Source: Clitopilus passeckerianus (Eukaryota; Basidiomycota; Agaricomycetes; Agaricales; Entolomataceae). Taken from it: DNA of 64,000 bases. The translations under genes were made by a program, and so were the position numbers. Location: NCBI GenBank assembly GCA_944990035.1, contig CALYLX010000100.1, positions 434,001 to 498,000 on the forward strand, in the 5' to 3' direction. Under the pieces are notes generated by a model. It saw only the letters and a program-made list of their open reading frames with translations, made no database searches and had not been told where the DNA came from. Position 1 is the stretch's first letter, and the number at the start of each line of letters is the position of its first letter. This document shows, piece after piece, positions 12,501-25,800 of the stretch.

Positions 12501-13760
12501 GGCATCGAGGTTAATCCAAAGGCCAAAGATGGATCAACACCCCTTCACTATGCGGTCGTGAATGGAGACAAGTCGGCCGTTCAATTACTCCTGAACTCCC
12601 CAGGCATTGAGGTCAATCCAAAGACCAGAGATGGATCAACACCCCTTCACTATGCGGTCAAGAATGGGCACGAGTCGGTCATTCGATTACTCCTGAACTC
12701 CCCCGGCATTGATGTGAACCCAGAGACCAACGATGGATCAACACCCCTTCACTACGTGGTCAAAACTAAGGACGAGCCGATGCTTCAATTGCTCCTGAAC
12801 ATCCCCGGCATTGAGGTGAATCCAAAGACTGAAGATGGATTGACGCCTCTTCACTTCGCTGTCCAAAGGAGGAACGAGTCGGTTGTCCAATTGCTCCTGA
12901 ACTTCCCCGGCATCGAGGTCAATCCAAAGACGAACGATGGATGGACACCTCTTCATTACGCCGCCAAAAATGGGGACGGGTCAGTCCTTCAATTGCTCCT
13001 GAATTCCCCAGGCATCAAGATCAATGCGAAGACCAATGATGGACTGACACCCCTTCACCTTTCAGCCCAAAGTTTTTGGGGATCGGTCACTCCGTTGCTC
13101 CTGCGCTCCACTGGCATCGACCTCAACGCAAGGAGCAAATGTGGACTCACACCCCTTCACATTGCAGCCAAGAATGGACATGCCTTTGTGGGTCGGTTAC
13201 TCCTGAACTTCAGTGGCATCGAGGTCAATCCAACGACTGCAGATGGATGGACACCGCTTCACCTTGCAACCCGAAATGGCCACGAGTTCGTTACTCAATT
13301 ACTCCTGAACTCCACGGGGATTGAGGTGAATCCTAAGGTTGAAGGAGGGTGGACACCACTTCACCTTGCAGCCCAGAATGGGCACGAGCCGATCACACAA
13401 TTGCTCCTGAACTCTCCAGGAATTGAGGTGAACCCTAAGGTCGAAGGGGGATGGACACCACTTCACTATGCAGCTCAAAATGGACACAAAGCGGTAGTTC
13501 AATTGCTCCTGAGCTTGCCGGCCATAGAGGTCAACGCAAGCGAGGATGCTGGGTGGACACCACTTCACCATGCAGCCCGACATGGTCACCATGCAATTGT
13601 TCGAATACTCCTTGGCTTTCCCGGAATAGACGCCGATGTTAGGGGTCAACCACCTTGGGATCAGACTCCTCTCGAAGTGGCCGGGTCCCAAGGTCACCAT
13701 GTTGTCGCCGTTTTCGAAGAGATGGGGTTTGGCGATGCCCAGATTATGGAGGCGGATTAG
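9559..13760 (+). CDS. NACHT-ankyrin repeat protein B (fungal NLR-like receptor)
   Basis: Same six-exon plan as gene A: 9559-9790, 9841-10005, 10075-10099, 10157-10696, 10755-11110, 11161-13760, giving 1305 residues. The N-terminus is basic (KRSRSPEG, KRRRP). Walker A PGAGKTCLTS comes from the micro-exon, Walker B is LFLVVDALDE, and FLTSR follows. From about residue 580 there are 20 ankyrin repeats of consensus DGWTPLHYAAENGHESVVRL with the N-S-P-G-I-E-V-N-P-K tail, plus a TPLEVA cap. The repeats are 102-bp tandem units (one with an extra codon) and are highly alike at DNA level. Differences concentrate at the residue before TPLH, the residue after it, and the AANG turn. The long repeat tract is the main difference from gene A (about 7 repeats). 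A 9-bp insertion in exon 2 of A is absent here. The gene appears intact. Likely an intracellular recognition receptor (inferred). Confidence 0.9.
10075..10099 (+). other. 25-nt micro-exon encoding the Walker A loop of gene B
   Basis: Same length, phase and splice context as in gene A. The flanking introns are 69 and 57 bp. It encodes the PGAGKTCLT segment. Confidence 0.85.
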
Positions 13761-15190
13761 TTTTCCCAATGACCATTCTTCCCCACGCGCTCAGGAATCT
13801 ACATTACTATACATCTTCCGGACAGCTTACGATAATTCAGCGATATGCACAAATATGTTCAATGTATAGGATTGGCAAGATACGTAACCAAATTGTCCTT
13901 ATATTGATACACATGCACCCTGTATCCCATAAATCTAGACAACAGCTCGTCGCAGTCGGAAAGCCATAAAGAACTGCGTCATAGGGGACAGGGCAGCGTT
14001 CCTGCTGGGAGCTTTTAACACCTGGTATACAGAATGTAAGGCGGTGACGGTGGGACGTTATGCCGGATGTGCCATGGATAACCTAATACTGGCCGTTAAT
14101 CTCAAAATGGGCTTGAGAAAAAGAAACGACGTACAGTATTAGCAGGTGCTTTATATGCGGATTGAGAATAGCCTTGAGGGTTCTCTCGACGGGTCTGACC
14201 TTTTCAAGGTGGGTTTCGTGTCCAACGGCCTCGTATAGTGTGATTTTGCACAGTTTCCTCTATGACTTCGTCAGCAATTCCAGTAGGCTGAATATCGCGT
14301 ATATATGAACCTTGCTGCTATCCACCAGCGGATGCACCTCACCTTGGTCGAGTCCGGGCATGCCTCAGGCTCTTCAGGCCACGTCAGGTTTCCTCGACAT
14401 CGCGTGGTAGAGCCGCGACGCTTGGCAGTTCTCTGGGAACGTGAAGGTAGAACGACACCCATTTGACACTGGCATACATCTACATGAGACTTTTGAATTG
14501 ACATGAATATCCTTGGAAATGTACGAACCTGTTTCATGGAATAGCCAGGCCAGAAATGATGTTCGTACTGAAAGGTTGAGATTTTGAAGAATAGTTGGTG
14601 GACGGCAGGCAAGTCTGCAGGGATATTTAGTTCAACGTCAAGAAGAAATATGTTCTTCGAGAACCTACAGATGACATGGATATCCTGTTTCCACTGAAAT
14701 GACGTCTGAAGACGCTACGGCCACGCAGGCTTGAGATGTGCAACCGGTGATTCTTGGGAGTATTTCCCAGTTGACTCGTATGCTTGATTGCCTGCATAAG
14801 CTACACTAGCCGTGTAAGAGAGGTGGTTCAAAGATGATGAAAAGGGAACGTACTATTACGGTACTAAAGACTGCTGGAATCGGCATGTTACTGAGGGAGT
14901 ATTTGGACAAATGTGCCTTTTTCCGTTCGGCAAACCATGTCCATCCTAAGAGCTTCATCGAGTCCCAAGAGGTGATGCGATAAGGAGTGAGTAGAGTACA
15001 AGGAGAGCCATGCCCGAGTGGTCCATGGCGTGGTGGCGGTCGACATGGGAAGGTAAGTCCTCTGAAATATACACAGACAAACAAATGGCCTCTCCCGTCT
15101 TGCTGCCTGCCTCGGACTTGTCCAACGAGTAACGGATTTGCATCCACTTGGGCTCGACCTCCCAATAGCCAATTCAAGAGAAAGGAAGTC
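13761..15190 (-). pseudogene. Relic of gene Y, copy 2, and 3' flank of gene B
   Basis: Homologous to the flank of gene A, as described for copy 1. The minus strand at about 15145-14955 holds the longest continuous piece, 62 residues starting MQIRYSLDKSEAG and containing SVYISEDLPSHVD. Pieces further left (near 14610-14270) match copy 1 only as short fragments. No full gene can be assembled and the family is not recognised. Confidence 0.35.
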
Positions 15191-15499
15191 TACCCAGGGC
15201 GAGGATGTTCAATCGTTCGCCGCGACACCCACCGAATGGCCAACCTCCCCGTTGCAAATCATGCTACAAACCTAGCAATTTATTCTCCCTTCAAACTCAA
15301 TTCACGTATTCCAGTCGACCGAACCACGTCATAGATCTTAGCTGGGAACTGGCTTCTGTGCAGGTGAGCTACTTTTCTTGAATGCAGATACAATTCTGGC
15401 TCCTGTTACGCTTTCCACTTGGCCATCCTTACATGTCTCTTCTTGCTGTCTTTTTAATATGATAATCTGACATTTGCGCTTACAGGATATTCTTTCCGT

Positions 15500-16130
15500 T
15501 CGCCAGTTCAAAAAGTAACATATGGAGGAAGACACGCCGCTGTATTCGAAGGAGACGAAAATCTACTCCTGCCCTGATCAAAACCACCAACTCTCGCGCA
15601 TTTACCGCGCCTAGGCTTTTTCATAGCCCGACCTGCAACCAGGCGGAACCCAACGCCGTCTGCCAGAGGGTAGCCGGTGCAACCGTGTCTACTGCGCTAT
15701 GCTTGCGGAATGGAAACCAATTTCGGCCAACCTCCACAGCGAAAAACTCCAAAGGCCTATCATCGTTAAAAACGACCTTCCACCCCATCCTCGCGGTTCC
15801 GCCTCGCATTTAAATGGCCGTTTGGACTTCTTGGTTACGGTTGCGAAGACATCGGGTTCACAGCCAATCTTCGAGAACTAGGTATGCTCACCTTCACATA
15901 TATTTTCGAGGCGGTCATCTAACGACTTTACCAGACGTTGTTATTTCTCCCAGTCAACGCCTGCCGACCGCGTCCCTGCGGATTCACCTCCAATATGCTG
16001 GCATCACCCATGTCACAAACCTAGTCCCCTCATTCGCATACTGGCAGCTTGCCGACTTTGAGTACGGCCTGGACCTGAACGCAAACATCACCAGTTCTTT
16101 GTCGTACGCAGTCGCCTATCAGCCTTAGCA
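15500..16130 (+). pseudogene. Partial relic of gene X (5' part)
   Basis: The sequence around 15520-15900 matches 6740-7110 in order: the CGAAGGAGACG stretch, CTAGGCTTTTTCATAGCCC, and the WKPISANL frame at about 15711. It encodes a 60-residue frame (15699-15881) ending in a stop. The rest of X is not found directly after it; a further X-like block follows at 19.2-21.5 kb. Confidence 0.35.
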
Positions 16131-17280
16131 CATCACGACCAATATCATCGAGCATAATCTTGAACGCCGGTTGCCCCACCGCACGCCTCCTTCCTGCACC
16201 ATGTTAGGGGACATGTAACACTCCACCCATGTCAGCCCGCCGTGGACCTCTAGTAGCTGGCGTTGAGATGTCCATCAACTACAGCAAAGCCACGTTGAAA
16301 CTTCTTCGCGTAACCCGAACGGTTCGGTTTTACCTCCGAGATTACCACTCTTTGGCCGTGGTCCAGCACCGGAGGGTATGTTTCTTTGCATTTACTCCCA
16401 TATTTCCAATCCAATCGTTTTCATAGATTCATCTACTTTTGGCCATTACCCGCCACCCGTACGCCCGACTCTCGGTTAGCATTTGACCTATGCCACCTGC
16501 CGACAGACTGTTTGGTTGCATTCGCGCGATAGACCTCCGTTGATGCCAGCATATACCTACCCCGGGACCTACGCCGGAACTGGATTTAGTGGTATCAGTA
16601 CACCATGCAGCTGGTGGGGAACCACAGGACCTTCATGAGCCATAGCAAGCCCACATTGGCGTCCTTCATGGAGTAGTCCTCATGCCGACAATACAGTTCG
16701 CTATTTCTGGCTCCTACCCGACCCCAAATGAGCTGTTAAATTCCCGAGGACCTGCGGAGTCATTCATGGACTGGCCGTTCCAGAAAGCATCGATGTATGG
16801 CAACCAATTCGTGAACCACCTCCAACCTTGGCCTCTCAGGTCATGAGTTCACAGCCGGAAGGCGCCTCGTCCGAAGCCTTTGCAGCATCAACACCCATCT
16901 ATCGGTGTTCTGTGTCCACCACATAGCGGCGCTCCCATCCTTCTCCTCAATGTCGCCATTCCTGCCAGCATCCTCATAGTCAAAGCTCCTCGCCACTCAT
17001 CCTATATTCGTTACGAAGAGGCCCGCTGGTCATGAGTCTCCTTTGACTACGACGACACCAGTGCGTCATATCCAGCATGTCAGCAACACTGGCACGGCCG
17101 AGTCACATCTCATGGACTGGAGTCCATACATCTCATCCAGAGTCCAGCATTGGATATTTTCTGACGCCAGCCATCAGTGAATACGGATATATCACGGTAT
17201 GTTTCCCCTGATTTCCGGTAATATCTACGATCCTAAAACTCTATCTTCAGTGATCAAATACGGCGTCTGCATCCGTAGTC
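16131..17280. other. Intergenic, no gene seen
   Basis: Only short frames without family signatures were seen. Probably further decayed material of the duplicated blocks. Confidence 0.4.
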
Positions 17281-17636
17281 AAGGATGGACCCTGCATATA
17301 ACGGCCACATAATGAAAACGAAATCCCCCGAGCTCATGCACTATGCTGTGGGTTTCAATCACCCGGACCCTCCAGACGATGACTATATCCCGGTATCTTT
17401 CCCGAACTGCAGATCCGGCACATTGTCTGCCGGGCTCCCTCGAGCAACCTCTGGAAGTTCATACTCTCCACCCCCGGCGGACCGAGTCACGGTTAACTCT
17501 GGCTCCTCTCTAGACTCTAGTATCAAGGCGGACTCATAATATCAGATCATCAAGGAGGGGTGCAACAGTATCATCAGGCTCGCAAAACACTACAAGTACT
17601 TGGATACGACTAGTAATGATAATGTAGTATGTATTC

Positions 17637-18167
17637 TTGGTGTACTGGGTTTTTCGATGCCTTTATCCTTTTGCCTTATTTCCTCCTGTTTCGGCCTCGC
17701 GGTTGTTAGACTTGCAGTCAGCGGCGGGTGGGTTTCCCTTCCAAGACCGATTCCTCGACGCAGACTGTGGTCCTGTAGTTCGATTTGTAGCTGCTGACAC
17801 AAGACCTATTGAGGCGGAAGTTGGTGTCTACGATTCAGCGGTACACATTGCAGTTGTTTCTGGCGTCACTGTAGAGCATCTTCGGCATATCGTAGGTTGG
17901 GGTCTCGGGCGTGACAAGCTTCGTTTTAAGAATATCTTTGTCGTTTTTGAGAAAGGATATGTATTTGGGGTTCCTCGTAGGCAGGAATGGGCCTTACACG
18001 TTCATAGAAGGAAGAGTCTGGAGGTTTTGTCAGGGATGTATGCGCAGCGTTCTGCGATAAACCAAGCTGCGAATGATGAATATTACAGAGATTCTGATAA
18101 TATGGCAAAATTTCACCTACAAGTTCGCAATATCATTAGAAATTCCCGGTTCTTATCACCCTTGTGA
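17637..18167 (+). CDS. Uncharacterised open frame, 176 aa
   Basis: A single uninterrupted frame, unusually long for this otherwise broken interval. The C-terminal two thirds have balanced, protein-like composition (VEHLRHIVGWGLGRDKLRF, VFEKGYVFGVPRRQEW). The first 30 residues are hydrophobic and Pro/Phe-rich and may be intron or leader. I recognise no domain. It could be the last exon of a gene whose earlier exons lie in 17285-17600, or a chance frame. Confidence 0.25.
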   Translation: MVYWVFRCLYPFALFPPVSASRLLDLQSAAGGFPFQDRFLDADCGPVVRFVAADTRPIEAEVGVYDSAVHIAVVSGVTVEHLRHIVGWGLGRDKLRFKNIFVVFEKGYVFGVPRRQEWALHVHRRKSLEVLSGMYAQRSAINQAANDEYYRDSDNMAKFHLQVRNIIRNSRFLSPL

Positions 18168-19195
18168 CCTCCTATGCGCCAGCCAACCAATGCAGTTTCG
18201 CAGTAGGGCTATCCTTGCAGCGCCAGAATCGGATATTGTCGTATGATTTCTGCTTCTAAGGAACCGACGTAGCTCCTCTTGAAGAAGGGGCCATTATCGA
18301 TAGCGGCGCAAACGAGAAAATATTTTGAACGATGGCAGAGGCAAAGGTGGGCGAGAGGAATTGGAGTAACGGGGTTGCGAACGACGAAGGCATGTTATAG
18401 AAGAAGCAAAAGAGGACGTGGAAGCTCCCCGTAGTCGTCGATTGGCCTAGCTTCTAGCTGCAGATTTGTGAAGACGTGGTGCATCTGTCAAGTGCTGCAG
18501 TCACCGATTTGGAAGGCCGGATGGTGTTGAACCATAGAGAAATGATTCCGAGTCTGCCTAAAGACCCGGATAGCGGAATCGGGTAGGATTATACAGATGG
18601 AGAGACCGTGGAGAGGATTGAGTAGTTTCCTTGAAGCGAGGCATTGAGTCTGAGTGAGCGAAGACTTGAAGCTTGACTCGGAAGCTTGACGCTTGAAGTC
18701 GGCGAGAATGTCGCCAACCGGAACGCGGCGCTAAGACCTCCAAACTACACAAGGGCAAACAACGGACCTTTTCCCAAACTTCGACGTTCTTGACATCCAT
18801 CCACTTCGCGTCTCGGCCAACGATACTAGGACTGTCTGTTGTCAATTAGAAGGAACTGCTATCAACGATAGAAGTTGTCCTGATTTCGAAGTGCCGATAA
18901 TTTGAGGAGTAGGAATGGAAGCTGAAGATGAGGGCGGCCATACAAGTTTGCCCTCATAGATTGGAAGGCTTAAGCAAGGTACATTCCTTTTTCTCTGCTA
19001 CTTCTCTGCTGCCTCCCTCGGGCGCCCATCAGTAGGCCTATGGGCACCTTTCTTTCTCCTCGTCCTTCCTGACGACTAGAAAGTCACGTTGCTGATACCA
19101 CTATATCTAGATTCGTCTATCGGCCATGCTTAAGCTCAAAATTTCCAACAGGACGACATCGACGTCTTAGGCATGTAAAATTTGAAGGCTTTTTT
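18168..19195. other. Intergenic, no gene seen
   Basis: Both strands hold only short frames with no recognisable motifs. Confidence 0.4.
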
Positions 19196-19199
19196 ATCC

Positions 19200-21530
19200 A
19201 GGGCGAGGGTAGGCCGTCGACGCCTTTCTATTGGAGTGATGACCTGACATCTTCGTTTTAGGCCCTTTGAATTTCATTGTCTGCACTGGCAGCCTCGCAA
19301 ACCAGAACTATCTAAAGTTCACCCGGATTAAATTCGTCCTAGCTGCCGGAAACGACGTTTCTCGCGTCCCACTCGAAGCCAACGACCACCTGCATTCCTC
19401 CATGCTACACCCCAACCACGCCGGAAACTGCGACCCCTCGCCCGAACTTGGGTACTACCCAAAACGGCTTTCCATGTCCTGGAGTGTATGCCAGACGAAG
19501 CGGCACCCGCGGCGTTCCCACACCCCGTCGCCTCAACGTCATCGACGAAGAATCATATCTTAGCTTCGTCTATCTCTAAGAATGGCAGATAGGTACATTG
19601 GCCATTTGTTGGACCAAGGTCAGCTGCCTTCTAAATCTATGGTTTCTTTCAAATTGGATATCTAACCACCCTTTTAGCGACTGCAGGATTCTCCCCGACA
19701 ACCAATGGTCATACAGAACTCCCATCCTGCGGGGTTTGACAACCTCGACACCAGCTGCTGCTGGCGGTCGTTGTGGGGGACGCTGGAAGCTGATGGCCTC
19801 CAGGGACTGGCAGCACCTGAGTGGCCCACCCTGGCCCATATTCGAGCGCATGACGCCCGTAGGACTCACCGCCAACGTCAGGTTGCTCCGCTCCGACACC
19901 TTGGGAGAGGATCACCTCCTTTCGTTCACCACTCCCACGAAAGTTACCCTTCCGCTATGAAGATCAATGCTACCGAAGGCTATCAACTACAGCACCACCA
20001 TGACGGAAGGCTCGTCGTAGACTGACCTATGTTAAAATGGGCCAAATCGTTCATTTACGTTCCCGGCGGGTTGCAAGCAGCCATATACGAACTTCGGAGT
20101 CATTCGGTGCATGTTGCTTCAACTTCCCTTCCATCAATGGATACGTAGCTTGTCGTAACCGGATGCTCGTGGTCACTGCCATGCGTCAGCAGCTGCAGTA
20201 GGTGGGAGAGATACGTTCGTGGTATGTTTCTTACCGTTTCTCCCAATATTCCAAATTCTAAATTTCCGCGTCAGGTTTCTCAGGTGCTGCCTTCCACAGC
20301 CACTGCTGAAAAGGACTTGCACTCAACGGTCACGCCGACTCAACTTCGACCTTCCCCGAGCGTGGCATATAGCCACTTTTCACATCAAAACGCGGTCCTA
20401 CAAGGGTCAGGAGTCCAACCTTGATTCCCCCTCGAGCCTCTACAATAATCAATGGTCCTCGGATACCCACGCCTACATCTACATCTACGTAGAATCGAGC
20501 ACCACTCGAGTTTGCACCCGCTATAGAACCCATCACTTCTCTACACGACTAAACCCTAGGCCTCCCGAACTCAACACATAGAACGAGATCGGGCTACGGC
20601 TTCCTCCAGGCCACCCAATACGACGATGCTCAATCTTCAATCACCCATCACATTTGTCCTTAGGAATACCCCACTGTCGGCGCATCAGAAGTTGAATCCC
20701 ATCCATTCCCGCCTCCGCTACTCTTGGGCTCTCCAGGAGAACCTCAAACTGTCGACTTCATTCTCAGTTCTACCTATTCGTAAATGGCAGACAGTGTGGT
20801 GTCAGCGATTCAAATTGCAGATCCTGCACTCAACCTCGATTCGGAACCTCCGGCTCCTACGCCCAGTGCTAGACCTCGGGTCCTGGTCAAGTCACGAAGG
20901 ATGAACCTCCTGAACGCATAACTCAAAGGAGCACCCCATATACCTGGTTGAAAGCATGCCCACCAGCCTAGTTCTCCACAGTAGATGGTGCGGATGATAA
21001 TACAGTACGTCTATAAATTACATCCCTAATTCGGAGTAAATTCTGATTTGTTTCGCTCTAGGTGAACATACTCATGAGCGATGATCACTTCAGCCAGTTC
21101 CATATGTACCCCTGGCTTGAAAGCCGGCTAGCTCCTGCCTCCCCTCGGATTGCATGCTCGCGATCATGTAACAATAAAGTAGCTCACCAAGGAAGGCTGA
21201 GAAAGAGGCAGACAAACTCCAGGAATCATCTGCGAGATGGAATGCACTTCTGCAACCCGACCATGGGAAAAATGCTTAACAGCAGCTGCGATGCTCGGAC
21301 TCAAGCCGCCCTAAACCAAAGGCTTTGGGGAAAAAGGCCACCTTCCGTGTTTGAATTTCCAACGATACACTGTGCCCCGTCTCGCCTCCAAGATTTAGTC
21401 TCTGGAAAAACGAGCAGTTGTTTAGGCAGATATAGCTGCCAGGTGAACTTCAGCTCCTTCGAATCCCGCCCATCAAAATACCAACCTCGTTATACCCACC
21501 CACTCCACAACCAACAACCTTCATCTTCCT
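19200..21530 (+). pseudogene. Relic of gene X, copy 3 (upstream of NLR gene C)
   Basis: The intron-like segment at 19205-19262 (GTAGGCCGTCGAC ... TTTTAG) and the sequence after it match 165-260. The YQLQHHHDGRLVVD frame near 20000 corresponds to positions near 8270. The gtatgttt...gtcag segment near 20222-20274 corresponds to 8466-8519. Frames are broken throughout. This copy is more diverged than copies 1 and 2, in line with gene C being more distant from A and B. Confidence 0.35.
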
Positions 21531-22655
21531 GATTTCATAACATACAACGGCTTTTTTCGCATCATGGCACGTCCTATCGTGGCCAGACTCACCTACTGCT
21601 TCCCTCGGAACAAGTCCGCAAGTCATAGGCTAGCGCTCTGTTCAAACCGTGGGCTTCGTATCCGCACGCCTCCCAACACCAGGATCCATGCTGAATCCGA
21701 CACCACCTGAATTTATTCATGGTGTAGTACCAGCAGCCTCTTCCAAGCGATGTCCATTCCACATCTTACCTGACTCCCGAGTTCCCGTTTAAGCGGCAAA
21801 TGAGCAGGCTCAGCTTGCTCTCATCGTCTCCCCAAATTTCGTCTAACATACGGTGGACCTTGGACCAATGGCATCAGAACCCTTGCGCTTCCGCCTCGAT
21901 CGGCTTCACACATTCCTGGGGTTTCTCAGCCTGCCAGCTGCATACCTGATTTAGCGGCACGTCGGCCGTTGCGTTCGACATCCGCGTATTAGCCCCTCAA
22001 CATAAAGTCGCGCTTTGTCGTATCATCGACTCCTCTCTCAGTTCTGCCTGTTCGCGAGATGCCAACCGTGTCAGCGTCAGCAACTCCTGTGGGATGTTGT
22101 ACCCCATAGAACCACCCAGTTATTTACCGGCCCCAATGCAGCACCTTCGGGTCCTATTTCTCGTATCCCCCTCGAGTTCAGCTCTACATCACGAAAACTC
22201 GACCAAGCTCCACTTCCTGGACCCCAACACCAAGAGGTACCCCGCAGTGATAACGCCTGTTCATTGCCTATACGCCGGTTGAAGCAGGCTTTATCACCTT
22301 GGCTCCGCTCATTACATTCACCATTATGGTATAGTGACCAAAGAGAGAAGACGATGTCGGACCTATCCCTTTGGATGGGATTGAGCGAGTTCAAACGGCG
22401 GAGAAAGAAACGACGTTTAGCCTATACAGAAACTGTGGAGGAGCATGAGGAAGTTGTGCGAACTTCAGAAGCCGTAGATGAAAATCGGTTTTCACGACTG
22501 ATTTTTCAAGAGTCCTCAATACAATTCATCTCTTCCCTACGAATTATTTTGCTCGAACATCGCAGATTTCATCATAAGCCATCGATATCCTCAGCTCCCG
22601 TCTGTCAATATGAAATCAGAATCGTTGTACCTTGTTGGCTGTCACGTTGTTGGCA
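21531..22655. other. Intergenic upstream of gene C
   Basis: A 250-codon open frame at 22015-22767 runs into the conserved promoter block of gene C. It has no domain signature and a low-complexity mix of residues, so I do not call it a gene. Nothing else was seen. Confidence 0.35.
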
Positions 22656-22660
22656 GAAGA

Positions 22661-22692
22661 GCGCCAATCGCGAGGAAGAAAGAAAGCTATGT
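22661..22692 (+). promoter_or_regulatory. Conserved upstream block of NLR gene C
   Basis: GCGCCAATCGCGAGGAAG followed by AAAGCTATGT, about 155 bp before the ATG. It is the most diverged of the four copies but keeps the CCAAT-like core and the AAAGCTRTGT part at the same spacing to the start. Confidence 0.35.
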
Positions 22693-22820
22693 CAACTGCA
22701 CCCTTGGCACTGCAGACCCCGGTCCATGAACCGCATGGTGTCTGAGCAACCGCTAGGACACTTGTGACCTTGCAAGCTCTCCTCCATCCCACTGCCTGCT
22801 GTACCACGAAACCTGCAGGA

Positions 22821-25800
22821 ATGGATCCATACCGTGAAGCCACAGATCATTGGCCTACGAATAGCAAATATGGCGACCGGACAAGACGTCCGACTTCCCA
22901 TCCTCATATGAATGTCTCGTGGCAGTCGAGCAATATCGCACCCGGTCGCGACGCAATTTTTAATATCATAACAGGAGGCAACGTACCCGGGCCTGGACTC
23001 AATTCCATTGCAGGTAGACATGGGGCACACCCTATTCTCTGCAGGTAGACTGACATCGTTGGGCAGATCTACGAACACTCGCCAACTGGGTATCGCCTCT
23101 GAACCACCATAAGGTCCATAAGGATATACTTGAAAAGGTGACGGAAGGGACTGGGTCTTGGATCTTTGGACATCCAAAGTTCATCGACTGGTTATCCAAG
23201 AAGACCAATATCCTGTGGGGAGCCGGTATACGTGAGCCGCCTACATATCAGGTCGACTTCAGCGGAATCTAATATTTATGATTGCAGCTGGGGCGGGGAA
23301 AACATGTCTTACGTGAGATCCCTTCCTTTTTCAAACCATCCAAATACCTTGACTAACACTTACACAGGTCAATTGTCGTCGAACATCTGATCAACGACAA
23401 ACAAGCAACTGTCATCTACATTTATTGCCAATACAATGACCAGCTGTCTACCGCCGAAATACTCGCTTGTATGCTCAAGCAGATGGTCGAAGCTTCTGAG
23501 GAGGCTGCACAATACGTAACGGAGAACCTCCATAACAAATGCCTCCGCACTGAAACTAAACCTTCAAAATCGGAACTGCTGACGACCCTTCGAGGAGCTT
23601 CCCGACAATTCCTGGACATTTTCTTCGTAGTGGATGCGTTAGACGAGCTTAAGGATGACGTCCGACCCGAGTTGATCAACGATCTCATGTCGCTTCAACA
23701 ACCACTCTTCATGACCTCTCGCTCACTCGCCGATTACCCCGGCATGAAAGAGCCTGACTTCACCATCCAAGCACCAGACGAAGATTTCCGCACTTACATA
23801 TCGACCAAGATTTCATGCTTTCCCAAGTTGGACCGGCTCCTGGGAACACCTGGCGTTCGAGACGAGATTATCACTAAAATTCATGCCAGATGTGGCGGGA
23901 TGTAAGTACTTACCACAGACTTCTCGAATGTACGGTGCTCGCCAACTGAACCCATCCGTTAGGTTTCTCCTCGCTGCTCTACAGGTGGATGCTTTGGCCT
24001 TGGGTGGCAACACTACCGATGCCAGAAGTCTACGCGAAGCCATGGAACATCTGCCTGCATCTTTAGACGACCAGTACGACCTCACACTGAAACGGATCCG
24101 AAGCCAGAGCATGCGGGAGCGGGATTTGGCCTACAGGGCGATCATATTGGTCACCTATGCTACTTCAATTCTCGACGTGGACGAGCTTCTTGAAGCACTA
24201 ACGGTCGACATCGAGACGGCTTCGGTTGACCGCGAGTGGCGCACACCTGAGGAAACCTTGGTCGGTACCTGTATGGGATTGTTGACAATTGAGAAGGAAA
24301 CCAAGACGGTTCAGCTGATTCGTATGTCTTGCCGCCTATGCTTCTTCCCAGAATTCACGCTGAATCACCCTCCTCGATAGACTATACTGCCCAGGAGTTC
24401 TTCAAACGCCAGTCAGAGCCTGAGCCATCAGTGTTCGGCGATCCACATGCATTCATTGCAAATGTTTCGGCGGTATACTTGATTCACGCAGACGTTGATT
24501 CTACTGCCATTCTATCCATCGATGACCTTCAAGCTACCAAGTCTTCCTACCCATTTCTCTACTATGCCTGCTCCAATCTCGGCCATCATACGTGCCTTGC
24601 GACTAGCAGCAAAAAGCATCATATCCCAGCGCAGGTAGCTCAACTGTTCCGCAAGCGACCTAATATACCACTACCCCTCACCCTCCTAGGGAGCGACATT
24701 GATCATGTACAAGCGATTCATTTTGCTGCGCTTCATGGCCTGGAGTCGCTATTTGAGGAGAACCTTGAAGGCCTTGATCAGATGTCGGTACTCCGTTGTT
24801 CCCCGTTGTTCTACGCATGTTTGGGGGGCCACACAACACTCGCAGAACGGATATTAGCCGACTTGAAAGCCAACTTGGGAATTGGCTACACAACAAAATT
24901 TGGCGCTACAGCCCTTCATGCTGCATCTCGAAGTGGACAACTAGCCGTTGTTAAACTCGTGTTAACAACGATCAGTCAGCACGGTAGCATTTCAACCGTT
25001 CGACGCCTCTTTGGCCACACGAACATTGGTCATGATGTCAACACCAAGATGTCGGATGGGCGAACAGCTCTACATCTAGCATCCGAAAATGGATACGAAT
25101 GGGTGGTCAATGCCCTTCTCAGCCACATTAAGACACGTACAAAAAGTGCCGGTGAACAGAGGGTCCTGCCTACACCGCCCATGGAAGGATACTGGAGAGC
25201 ATGCCCGCTGGGACTTATGCCTGGCAACGTGGACATTAACGCTAAGGACCGGCAAGGACGGACACCCCTCTTCATGGCAGCTCAAAACGGACATGATTTG
25301 GTCGCCCGATTGCTCCTAAACTCCACGGACATCGAGGTCAATGCAGGAGACAAAGATGGGCGGACACCACTTCACAGAGCAGCCCAGAACGGACACAAAT
25401 CCGTCGCTCAATTGCTCCTCGAATCCACAAAAATTGAGGTCAATACAGCAACGGAAGATAGATTGACACCACTTCACCTTGCGGTCTCGAATGGGCATGA
25501 GTCGGTCGTTCAATTGCTCCTCAACTCCACGAGCATTGAGTTTAATGTAAAGGCCAAAGAAGGATTAACACCACTTCATGCTGCAGCCTTCAACGGGAAC
25601 GAGTCGGTCGCTCAACTGCTCCTGAACTGCACGGGCATCGAGCTTAATGTAAGGGGTGAAAAAGGACTTACCCCACTTCATATTGCAGCCTTCAATGGGA
25701 ACGAGCCCGTTACTCGATTGCTCTTGAACTCGGCGGGTATTGAAGTTAATCCACAGACTGCCAACTTAGAAGAATGGACACCGCTTCACGTTGCAGCTTG

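Noticed and set aside
11580..13700. Regular tandem repeats that could look like a CRISPR or satellite array
   Set aside because: The period is 102 bp with coding constraint, and the translation gives ankyrin repeats; there are no spacers.
22015..22767. Plus-strand frame of 250 codons upstream of gene C
   Set aside because: It runs through the conserved promoter block of gene C, shows no domain, and is overlapped by minus-strand frames of similar quality.
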